Below, piece by piece: positions 1-5,662 of a stretch of DNA of 7,328 bases. This DNA is from Acidobacteriota bacterium (GTDB taxonomy: Bacteria; Acidobacteriota; Terriglobia; Terriglobales; Acidobacteriaceae): contig JAKBAG010000155.1 of NCBI GenBank assembly GCA_021809235.1, forward strand, positions 1 through 7,328, given 5' to 3'. Under the pieces are notes generated by a model. The model had not been told where the DNA came from and made no database searches. It saw only the letters and a program-made list of their open reading frames with translations. The translations under genes were made by a program, and so were the position numbers. Position 1 is the first letter of the stretch. Every line of letters starts with the position of its first letter.

Positions 1-12
1 CGCCAACGGCAC

Positions 13-52
13 GTGGATTCCAGTGGACGTCAAGGGACAAATGTGGACAAAA
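13..52. repeat. 10-bp-phased GGA(C/T) repeat block, four copies
   Basis: Four copies of a GGAC/GGAT core, mostly preceded by T, start at exactly 10-bp steps: the GGA triplets lie at 15, 25, 35 and 45. The bases between the cores vary, so this is a phased degenerate repeat and not a clean tandem duplication. A run of seven A follows at 49-55. The block lies downstream of the tRNA-Ser 3' end, outside any gene I can support. One-helical-turn spacing puts every core on the same DNA face, which suggests protein binding; that is inference. Confidence 0.5.
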
Positions 53-88
53 AAATTCAGCAATCCAAATGTAAATATATGATCCCAT

Positions 89-124
89 AGACGTTGGTAG
101 ACGTTCTTGGACATTCCAGGAAGG
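89..124. repeat. 10-bp-phased GAC/GGA repeat block, three to four copies
   Basis: A second block has AGACGTT at 89 and 99, then TGGACATT at 108, then AGGAAGG at 118. The central GA of each unit therefore recurs at 10-bp steps (90-91, 100-101, 110-111, with GGA at 119-121). It resembles the block at 13-52 in core and period, but an AT-rich stretch at about 56-88 separates the two. It stops a few bases short of the tRNA CCA end at 130. No coding potential is apparent. Confidence 0.5.
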
Positions 125-129
125 TGTAC

Positions 130-221
130 TGGCGGAGAGGGAGGGATTCGAACCCCCGATAGCCTTTCGACTATGGCTGATTTCGAGTCAGCTGCATTCA
201 ACCGGGCTCTGCCACCTCTCC
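130..221 (-). tRNA. tRNA-Ser (anticodon CGA)
   Basis: The minus strand folds into a full class II tRNA. The acceptor GGAGAGG (215-221) pairs with CCTCTCC (134-140). It is followed by discriminator G at 133 and an encoded CCA at 130-132. The anticodon stem GCTGA/TCAGC encloses loop CTCGAAA with anticodon CGA at 183-185, which reads UCG codons. The long variable arm (159-174) is a six-pair stem capped by GAAA, as expected for serine tRNAs. The T arm has a TTCGAAT loop between GGGGG and CCCTC. Type and anticodon are clear. It lies downstream of the M48 gene in the same direction but probably has its own promoter. Confidence 0.97.
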
Positions 222-246
222 GTCGTACTACCCGGCTAACTTCTCT

Positions 247-276
247 ACTGTATCATCCTGGATTTTGCCCTGCCAA
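247..276 (-). promoter_or_regulatory. candidate sigma-70-type promoter for tRNA-Ser
   Basis: On the minus strand a TTGGCA box (271-276, five of six to TTGACA) is followed after 18 bp by TACAGT (247-252, four of six to TATAAT). The -10 box ends 25 bp before the tRNA 5' end, which leaves room for a short leader removed by RNase P. It starts only six bases past the stop codon of the upstream M48 gene, so the tRNA can be transcribed independently. Based on consensus matching by eye only. Confidence 0.4.
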
Positions 277-281
277 ACCGG

Positions 282-2021
282 CTACTGTGCTGCTGGGGCC
301 GGGTTGGCAGGCGGGTTGGTGGTGGCCGGCGCAGGCGCCGGAGCGGCTGGCTGAGCAGCCTGGTAGCGGCGCAGCCGGAAGTAAATCGGTGTGACCTCGA
401 ACGGCATCTTGTCGCGCGCGTTCATGGGGGCATACCGCTTGGCGTTGAGCATGTGCTCGGTATCGTCCCATGGGTCTGTCTTGAGCCAGCTCCCGAGCGG
501 GAAGGCTGCGATCTGGTTCAAATCATCCTGATTGAGCTTCGGAGCGCCCTGTTCGAGGGCGGCCATCCAGGGGGTGCCGTCGCTTTTGAGCAGAGAGTCG
601 CCGAGCTTGGGAGTATTGAGCTGCTTGAGGACCTTGCCGCTTTCGGCAAGTTGTTCCATATACAAACCGGCGTTCCCGAGCCTGTCCTTGTACATGGAGG
701 CCTGCAGATACTTGACGGCAACCTTGGCGGCGTCTGTGTTGTCCTGGTCGCTGTGGTTCATGGTTATGCGTTGGAAGGAGGACTCGTCGGGGAAGAGCAG
801 GCGGTCATTGAAGGCGTAGCGGGTGTCAATGTGGTGACCGAGCGCGACGTGGGCCAGTTCCATGGCAACGACGGCGGCGATGGATTCCTCATTGGGGAGT
901 GTGTCGATGAGCCCTTTGCTGAGCAGAATGGTATTGCCGACGGTGGTTGCCTCGACAGTTGTGCTGAGCAGAATACGGGCGTGGACCGGGTCCGGGAAGT
1001 TGAGGTTGTTGGGGACTTCAAGATTGATGAGGATTTGCTCGAGCGTTTTGTCAAAGTCGCTGGGCGGTGCGAGCAGACCGGCCTGCTGGAGACGGTCCAG
1101 AACGTTATTCTCTGCCTGCTGGACCCACAGGCGACTGGCCTCAAGCGGGGTCACGTCCTCTGAGTTCTGGCTCTGGTCTACGGCACCCTCAACCTCTACG
1201 GAGACGTTGTCACTGTCGCGCGTGGGCAGCGTGAGCGAGTAGCCCCAGAAGTGTGTCTGTGCGCGCAGGCCGAGGCTCTTGTTCCCCTCGATGCGCTGGG
1301 ACTCTTCAACGTAGATGGCGGCAGGCAGCCAGAGATTGGGCTGCATGTTCATGCGCCAGCTGTCGAAGTGGAAGTACTCGCGGGTGTTGTCCTCGCTGGT
1401 GTTTTCGGTGTAGCTGCCGTTGAAGCGGACGACGTTGCCATCCTGATCCTCAACCCAGATACGGCCGTTGAAGCGACCTTCGCCATGTACCTTGGGATGG
1501 ACGTCGAAGACAACGGTGCGGATGCTGCCGAGGAACTCGCGGCGGACGTAGTTGAACTCGTAGTGCTGGCGATCAAAGCCGACCGGGTCCAGGAACATCA
1601 TGTCCATGAAGCCCTGAGTGTTATAGCTTTCCTGGTCGAGATGGAGGGCCTTGCCGATGTGAGTGAATGCCGCCAGCGAGCCCTTGAAGAAGCCATGCTC
1701 CTTGCGGATGGGCGCCTCGTAGGGCTTGTCGATGAAGGCCTTGTGGAAGTCAACGCGGCTGAGCATGTAGGTGTCGGAGACGGGCACCTGGTAGAGCTTT
1801 GCGTCGGGCTTCATGTCCTGAATGTAGGTTTCGACCAGCGGCGTATGCTGCTGGATGTTACGGATGATGACCTTTTCGCGCGCGATTGCCTTGTCGACGA
1901 GGGCGGACTGGGCTGGGGTGAGCGGATGTGTCACCTCGTATTTGGGGTGCTTCTTGGCGAATGCAAGATGCGTGCTCAAGAGGAGCACAAAAAGAGCGAG
2001 GGAGGACTTCTGCAGTTTCAT
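282..2021 (-). CDS. exported M48-family metalloprotease homologue, probably catalytically defective
   Basis: This is a 579-residue exported protein. Residues 1-22 form a signal peptide (MKLQKSS, a leucine-rich core, then LAFA before KKH). Residues about 160-265 are rich in beta strands and contain FNGRIWVEDQDGNVVRF, reminiscent of LolA-like lipoprotein-sorting folds; that is tentative. Residues about 345-445 match the M48 core: GNTILLSKGLIDTLPNEES leads into the active-site helix. Where the family has HExxH, this protein reads MELAH (387-391, then VALGHH). Where the family has ExxAD, it reads NTDAA (428-432). The first zinc histidine and the glutamate ligand are therefore absent, and a scaffold or chaperone-like role is more likely than proteolysis. 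The tail (about 554-579) is Pro/Ala-rich. The start at 2021 is chosen for its AGGAG site and signal peptide; an in-frame ATG at 2084 would add 21 residues before the signal. It probably forms an operon with the TonB gene upstream. Confidence 0.8.
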   Translation of the reverse strand: MKLQKSSLALFVLLLSTHLAFAKKHPKYEVTHPLTPAQSALVDKAIAREKVIIRNIQQHTPLVETYIQDMKPDAKLYQVPVSDTYMLSRVDFHKAFIDKPYEAPIRKEHGFFKGSLAAFTHIGKALHLDQESYNTQGFMDMMFLDPVGFDRQHYEFNYVRREFLGSIRTVVFDVHPKVHGEGRFNGRIWVEDQDGNVVRFNGSYTENTSEDNTREYFHFDSWRMNMQPNLWLPAAIYVEESQRIEGNKSLGLRAQTHFWGYSLTLPTRDSDNVSVEVEGAVDQSQNSEDVTPLEASRLWVQQAENNVLDRLQQAGLLAPPSDFDKTLEQILINLEVPNNLNFPDPVHARILLSTTVEATTVGNTILLSKGLIDTLPNEESIAAVVAMELAHVALGHHIDTRYAFNDRLLFPDESSFQRITMNHSDQDNTDAAKVAVKYLQASMYKDRLGNAGLYMEQLAESGKVLKQLNTPKLGDSLLKSDGTPWMAALEQGAPKLNQDDLNQIAAFPLGSWLKTDPWDDTEHMLNAKRYAPMNARDKMPFEVTPIYFRLRRYQAAQPAAPAPAPATTNPPANPAPAAQ

Positions 2022-2027
2022 GACAAT

Positions 2028-2032
2028 CTCCT
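2028..2032 (-). promoter_or_regulatory. ribosome binding site deciding the M48-homologue start
   Basis: The minus strand reads AGGAG six bases before the ATG at 2019-2021. This site, together with the hydrophobic signal sequence immediately after that ATG, favours it over the in-frame ATG at 2084. Confidence 0.7.
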
Positions 2033-2092
2033 GATGTACGGAACTTCCATCTGCCATGGATTGCTCAGCTGTTTTTCCCATCATCGCATGGC

Positions 2093-3145
2093 TCAGGCCG
2101 TCTGGAAGCGCACAATGATGTTGGTCGAGTAATCCACGGGTTGTCCGTTACGCGTTGCTGGCCGGAAACGGTAGGTTGACGCTGAGCGGATCGCCGATTG
2201 ATCCAGCCCGTGTCCAAGGCCACGCACCACACCATGTACGACAGTCGTCCCTGCGGACGTAATGGTAACGCTGAGCACAACATCGCCTTGAATATTCAGC
2301 TGTCGTGCCTCTGGGGTGTATTCCGGCTTGTTACTGACGACGAGTACCGGCGGCGTGGTGCGCACGACAGGAGCAGCCGTTAATGCCGGGGCCGCAGGTC
2401 GGACCATGCCGGGGATTCCGGCTGCGGCAACATGGCCGACTCGAGTCTGCGGCTCCATGGCCGCGCCAGGAATGCCGGCCGAAGCCACATGGCCAACGAC
2501 ACCGGCACTGGAGCCGGATCGGGTGCCATTGCCGAAGCCGGCAGAACCAACGATGCCGCGCGGAGCCTCTGCTCGGCCCTGGTTGCCGCCGAAGGGATTG
2601 CCCAAGGCTGAGACGGTCGCGGGGCGGTTGGCGTTGGCGTTTGGACGGGCGCCGTTGAGGTCGCCGAAGTGAACGGCCGCAGTGGATGGTCGAGCCTGCT
2701 GAGCAACGGCTGGGGCAGCCGCAAAAGCAAGTGCGGCCTTTGGTTGGGGCGCCAGAACAACCTGTGGTCTGGAAGCGTGCTCGATGGGAAGCTGCGCCTT
2801 TTCCTTGACGATGGGCAGCGGCTGCATCTGCGGCTTGGGCTCTGTGCGCGTGACCATCAGACGTGGCGGCTGAATGTGTACTGTGGGCGGCAGAACGGGA
2901 GGGGGAATTTTGAGCGCTGGCGGTGTTTTGACCTTGATCTCCGGCGGTTTGGAGACGGGAAGGCTCAGTGTGATAGATTCCATCCGTCGTTGTACGATGG
3001 CATGGTGAGCAAAGGTGCCGAGGAGGAGCAACAGTGCCAGCAGGGAAACATTGAGGATAGCGCTTGCGAAAAATGTGGCCGGGTTCCGCTCTGGTTCTGG
3101 AAGCAGTCCGAAACGGTGGGGTTGCGCATCGGGTTGCATGGTCAT
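2093..3145 (-). CDS. TonB-family energy transducer
   Basis: This 350-residue protein has TonB architecture. A short cytoplasmic N-terminus is followed by one transmembrane helix (about 24-44, FFASAILNVSLLALLLLLG). A proline-rich periplasmic span (about 62-135) comes next, then a Gly/Ala-rich linker (about 160-260) and a C-terminal TonB domain (about 267-350). The domain shows YTPEARQLNIQGDVVLSVTI, then GLGHGLDQSAIRSASTYRFRPA, the usual order of conserved blocks. TonB proteins couple the ExbB/ExbD proton-driven motor to outer-membrane receptors; no exbB or exbD is in this window. The linker holds two near-identical blocks, GHVASAGIPG (about 218-227) and GHVAAAGIPG (about 237-246). AGGA lies seven bases before the ATG at 3145 and supports that start over the ATG two codons later. 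The M48-homologue gene follows after 71 bp on the same strand. The partner receptor cannot be told from sequence. Confidence 0.92.
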   Translation of the reverse strand: MTMQPDAQPHRFGLLPEPERNPATFFASAILNVSLLALLLLLGTFAHHAIVQRRMESITLSLPVSKPPEIKVKTPPALKIPPPVLPPTVHIQPPRLMVTRTEPKPQMQPLPIVKEKAQLPIEHASRPQVVLAPQPKAALAFAAAPAVAQQARPSTAAVHFGDLNGARPNANANRPATVSALGNPFGGNQGRAEAPRGIVGSAGFGNGTRSGSSAGVVGHVASAGIPGAAMEPQTRVGHVAAAGIPGMVRPAAPALTAAPVVRTTPPVLVVSNKPEYTPEARQLNIQGDVVLSVTITSAGTTVVHGVVRGLGHGLDQSAIRSASTYRFRPATRNGQPVDYSTNIIVRFQTA

Positions 3146-3314
3146 GTGTCAATCCTGAATTTGAATGAGTATCCCACCCTTGCCGTAGCAGGCCAGCGGG
3201 AAGTTGCAGGGGCTGGCAAACCGGCGAGTCTTTCGTTTTCGCTGAAGACTTTGGCTATGGGACGGACTCATACTCTAAACGTAACCGAATTGCAGTACGA
3301 GGAGAATTTTTTTT
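3146..3314. promoter_or_regulatory. divergent spacer between tonB-family gene and galE
   Basis: This 169-bp region must carry the promoters of both divergent genes. The ribosome binding sites are visible: AGGA at 3153-3156 on the minus strand for the TonB gene, and AGGAG at 3300-3304 on the plus strand for galE. A short inverted repeat, GCCAGC (3192-3197) with GCTGGC (3212-3217), lies in the middle with a 14-base loop. I see no convincing -35/-10 pair in either direction. Confidence 0.5.
3300..3314 (+). promoter_or_regulatory. galE ribosome binding site with T8 spacer
   Basis: AGGAG at 3300-3304 is followed by AA and eight consecutive T (3307-3314), directly abutting the ATG at 3315. Slippage in this homopolymer would alter the spacing between the binding site and the start codon without changing the protein. 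Confidence 0.65.
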
Positions 3315-4331
3315 ATGAAAATCCTGGTTACAGGTGGGGCGGGGTATATCGGTAGTACCGTTGCGGAACTTCTGGTGAACCGCGGTTACAAAGTCATCAT
3401 TCTGGACAACCTGTGCCATGCACATCGGGAAGCGTTGCCTGCGGGTATTCCGTTTGTGGAAGCCTCGCTGGCGGATCGGGAGCGGGTGGAGAGTGTGTTT
3501 CGTGCGGCGACGGAGGCTGACGAGCCATTTGATGGGGTGATTCACTTTGCTGCTCTGATTGAGGCGGGTGAGTCGATGCAGAAGCCGGAGCTGTATTTCC
3601 GCAACAATACGTCTGAAACGCTCTCGCTGCTGGAGGCGATGATCGCCTGCGGACCTCGACGGCTGGTGTTTTCTTCGACGGCAGCCGTCTATGGAGAGCC
3701 GGAGACGGTACCGATCCCGGAGTCTGCGCGGCTGCAGCCGACGAATGCCTATGGGGAGTCGAAACTGCTTGTGGAGCAGATGCTGAACTGGTTCCATCGC
3801 ATTCACGGGCTGCGCAGTGTGGCGTTGCGATACTTCAATGTGGCCGGTGCGGCCGAGACGCCCGAGGGAATTGTCCGGGGCGAGTCGCATGAGCCGGAGT
3901 CACATCTGATTCCGCTGATTCTGGACGTGGCTCTGGGACGACGTGCATCGATCAAGATTTATGGAAATGACTATCCGACGATCGACGGGACCTGCATCCG
4001 CGATTATGTCCATGTCTCCGACCTGGCTGAGGCGCATGTGCTGGCACTGCAGGCACTGGAGTCGCCGCGTGCTGCCGATCATCGGCTGATCTATAACCTG
4101 GGGAATGGATCGGGATTTACGGTGCAGCAGGTGATTGAATCAGCGCGGAGGGTGACCGGGCATCCGATTCCGGCAGAGGTGCAGCCTCGACGAGCGGGCG
4201 ATCCGGCGGTGCTGGTGGCGTCTAGTTCGCGGGCTATTTCGGAGCTGGGTTGGAAGCCGCGCTATACGACGCTCGATGAAATCTTGCGAACGGCGTGGAT
4301 CTGGCATCAGAAGCGCTACGCGAAGGGCTGA
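3315..4331 (+). CDS. galE: UDP-glucose 4-epimerase
   Basis: GalE interconverts UDP-glucose and UDP-galactose in the cytoplasm, using tightly bound NAD. It serves the Leloir pathway and supplies sugars for polysaccharide and lipopolysaccharide. The protein has 338 residues, the length of E. coli GalE. It opens with the dinucleotide-binding loop GGAGYIG (7-13) and DNL (31-33) of the short-chain dehydrogenase fold. The catalytic YGESK has Tyr146 and Lys150. FSSTAAVYGEP (119-129) places Thr122 where E. coli has Ser124. RYFNVAGA (172-179), YGNDYPTIDGTCIRDYVHV (216-234), YNLGNGSGFTV and PRRAGDP complete the GalE signature. Residue 299 is Val, where E. coli has the bulky gate Tyr299, so UDP-GlcNAc/GalNAc may also fit. 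AGGAG lies ten bases before the ATG, separated by AA and eight T. It is divergent from the TonB gene and convergent with serB, and apparently single-gene. Confidence 0.95.
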   Translation: MKILVTGGAGYIGSTVAELLVNRGYKVIILDNLCHAHREALPAGIPFVEASLADRERVESVFRAATEADEPFDGVIHFAALIEAGESMQKPELYFRNNTSETLSLLEAMIACGPRRLVFSSTAAVYGEPETVPIPESARLQPTNAYGESKLLVEQMLNWFHRIHGLRSVALRYFNVAGAAETPEGIVRGESHEPESHLIPLILDVALGRRASIKIYGNDYPTIDGTCIRDYVHVSDLAEAHVLALQALESPRAADHRLIYNLGNGSGFTVQQVIESARRVTGHPIPAEVQPRRAGDPAVLVASSSRAISELGWKPRYTTLDEILRTAWIWHQKRYAKG

Positions 4332-4346
4332 ATGCAGCGCAGGAGC

Positions 4347-4384
4347 AAAAGTAGCCCTGTCCGGATCTCCCGGGCAGGGCTTTT
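4347..4384. terminator. bidirectional intrinsic terminator between galE and serB
   Basis: A 12-bp stem pairs 4353-4364 (AGCCCTGTCCGG) with 4370-4381 (CCGGGCAGGGCT), with one T-G wobble and a five-base loop. On the plus strand the stem runs into TTTT (4381-4384), just after the galE stop. On the minus strand it is followed by AC and then TTTT (the complement of 4347-4350), after the serB stop at 4409. Its position between convergent genes, with T tracts on both sides, supports use in both directions. The T tracts are short. Confidence 0.85.
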
Positions 4385-4408
4385 GGTGTCCGCAGCGCGG
4401 GTTGGCGC

Positions 4409-5359
4409 TCAGGCAGTGGGCAAAGCGCGACCCAGCTGTTCGGCGGCGGCGATGTCATCGTCAGTCAGGCCAAAGAGATAGAGCAGCGCATCGAGCGGCT
4501 GGTGGCTGATAGCAGACTGGGCGCTGGCGCGGACCAGCGGCTTGGCGTGGAAGGCCACACCCATACCGGAAAGCCGCAGCATGGGCAGATCGTTGGCGCC
4601 GTCGCCGACGGCTGCTGTCTGGTGCAGGGAAAGGCCGTAGCTGGCGGCAAGCTGGCCAAGGAGTGCTGCCTTGCGCGCTCCGTCAATGATCTCGCCGCAT
4701 ATTTCCCCGGTGACGCTTCCTTCACGGATATCCAGTTCGTTGGCATACAGGTCGTGGATACCGAGTCGACGCTGGAGCTGGCGTCCGAAGAAGGTGAATC
4801 CACCGGAGAGCACGGCTGTGCGGACCTGCAGCGCACGCAGAACTGCGAAGAGACGCTCGGCACCGGGCATGAGCGGAATGCTGCCGATGAGACTGAGGAC
4901 GGCCTGCTCGGGAAGTCCGCGGAGCAGTGCTACGCGCCGGCGGAAGCTCTCCTGAAAAACCAGTTCGCCGCGCATGGCAGCGGCGGTGATGGCGGAGACA
5001 TGCTGGCCAACGCCGGCCATACGGGCTAGCTCATCGATGACCTCTCCCTGAATGAGGGTGGAGTCCATATCGAACGCGACCATGCCTGGCAGGCGCTGAT
5101 TTTGGGCCGTGGGCAGCAGCAGGCAGTCGGTCCGTGAAGCCTCAGCAAAGGAGAGCAGCGCCTGGCGGAGGGAGTCAACCTCGGAGGCCGGGATGGTGGC
5201 TGACCACTCCAGGCAGCCCCGGGCGAAGATGCCTTGGGTAGGTGCGGTGAGCCAGCGTTCGCCCTCGATTACAGCACCCCCGGCGACGACACGCTGGTGG
5301 GCGGCGTCCAGGGTTTGCGGGTCCAGCACTGTACGCATGCATAGGATGCGAATGGGCAT
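4409..5359 (-). CDS. serB: phosphoserine phosphatase
   Basis: SerB hydrolyses O-phosphoserine to serine, the last step of serine synthesis from 3-phosphoglycerate, in the cytoplasm. With the start at 5359 it has 316 residues, close to E. coli SerB (322). An N-terminal regulatory-type domain (about 3-85, ACT-like by position) precedes the HAD phosphatase domain. The nucleophile motif is DMDST (Asp97 and Asp99), followed by AMRGELVFQESFRRRVALL, typical of SerB. Motif II is LSGGFTFF (Ser185), the motif III lysine lies near ARKAALL (Lys230), and motif IV is GDGANDLPM (Asp253, Asp257). The start is uncertain. An in-frame ATG at 5458 would add 33 Pro/Ala/Ser-rich residues with no visible domain, and neither start has a good Shine-Dalgarno site. 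I chose 5359 because the domain-like sequence begins there. It converges on galE and is divergent from acs; no other serine-pathway gene is nearby. Confidence 0.93.
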   Translation of the reverse strand: MPIRILCMRTVLDPQTLDAAHQRVVAGGAVIEGERWLTAPTQGIFARGCLEWSATIPASEVDSLRQALLSFAEASRTDCLLLPTAQNQRLPGMVAFDMDSTLIQGEVIDELARMAGVGQHVSAITAAAMRGELVFQESFRRRVALLRGLPEQAVLSLIGSIPLMPGAERLFAVLRALQVRTAVLSGGFTFFGRQLQRRLGIHDLYANELDIREGSVTGEICGEIIDGARKAALLGQLAASYGLSLHQTAAVGDGANDLPMLRLSGMGVAFHAKPLVRASAQSAISHQPLDALLYLFGLTDDDIAAAEQLGRALPTA

Positions 5360-5486
5360 GGGCGAAGATTGTGCCCCGGTTACTTCTGACTTTCGGGGAT
5401 CGGCGTGGGGCGGCTGAGGGATGGATGCCGGAGCTGGAGTTGCCGACGGGAGCTTCATTGGACTCGCTTTCTGCTGGCGGAGTGGG

Positions 5487-5517
5487 GTTAGCCGACAGCG
5501 ATGGGGCTGTCGCTAAC
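5487..5517. repeat. inverted repeat / hairpin 1 upstream of acs
   Basis: GTTAG (5487-5491) and CGACAGC (5493-5499) pair exactly with GCTGTCG (5506-5512) and CTAAC (5513-5517). This gives 12 base pairs interrupted by one bulged C at 5492, with loop GATGGG. There is no T tract on either side, so it does not look like an intrinsic terminator. It could fold in the acs leader RNA, in the serB leader on the other strand, or serve as a protein-binding palindrome. Confidence 0.6.
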
Positions 5518-5520
5518 GGG

Positions 5521-5537
5521 TGCCGCTTGCCGCGGCA
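5521..5537. repeat. inverted repeat / hairpin 2 upstream of acs
   Basis: TGCCGC (5521-5526) pairs exactly with GCGGCA (5532-5537) around a five-base loop TTGCC. It begins four bases after hairpin 1, so the two could stack in one transcript. It has no following T tract. Confidence 0.5.
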
Positions 5538-5644
5538 GTGTCTCAACGCTTATTGTTTCATTCGATCCCTGTGTACGTCCCGGATCAGCGCTCAGTTTCC
5601 CGATCCATTCCTGCTGCAGCGCACATGGATACATCGATTTTCCA

Positions 5645-5650
5645 AAGGAA
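5645..5650 (+). promoter_or_regulatory. probable acs ribosome binding site
   Basis: AAGGAA lies 12 bases before the ATG at 5663, somewhat far. An in-frame TTG at 5657 would have six-base spacing and add two residues, so that alternative start cannot be excluded. Confidence 0.45.
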
Positions 5651-5662
5651 TTTTCATTGATC

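Larger units (their letters stand above)
5360..5662. promoter_or_regulatory. divergent spacer between serB and acs
   Basis: This stretch of about 300 bp has no gene I can support, unless serB begins at 5458 and uses 5360-5458 as coding sequence. It contains two hairpins (5487-5517 and 5521-5537). The acs-proximal 100 bp is more AT-rich and ends in AAGGAA (5645-5650), 12 bases before the acs ATG. Promoters for both genes should lie here, but no -35/-10 pair stands out by eye. Confidence 0.5.

Noticed and set aside
13..124. CRISPR array as an explanation for the phased repeats
   Set aside because: Units are only about 10 bp, degenerate, and have no spacers of 25-40 bp between identical repeats.
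107..394. A 95-codon plus-strand frame across the tRNA region
   Set aside because: It runs antisense through the tRNA-Ser gene and into the M48 C-terminus; the tRNA fold explains the sequence.
453..1163. A 236-codon open frame on the plus strand opposite the M48 core
   Set aside because: It lies wholly antisense to recognisable M48 sequence and has no family motif or convincing ribosome binding site.
1251..2132. A 293-codon open frame on the plus strand opposite the M48 gene
   Set aside because: Its composition (Val, Leu, Ala, Glu, Asp-rich without domain-like patterning) is what antisense reading of a GC-rich gene yields. The minus-strand protein has a signal peptide and family motifs.
2331..3152. 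A 273-codon minus-strand frame overlapping the TonB gene
   Set aside because: It is Arg/Ser/Pro-rich out-of-frame translation of the TonB linker; the TonB domain and membrane helix fix the real frame.
3192..3217. GCCAGC/GCTGGC inverted repeat as a terminator or operator
   Set aside because: It has only six pairs with a 14-base loop and no T tract; likely by chance in GC-rich DNA, so it is only mentioned under the spacer.
3255..3890. A 211-codon minus-strand frame opposite galE
   Set aside because: It is antisense to conserved GalE catalytic motifs and is Arg-rich in the manner of shadow frames.
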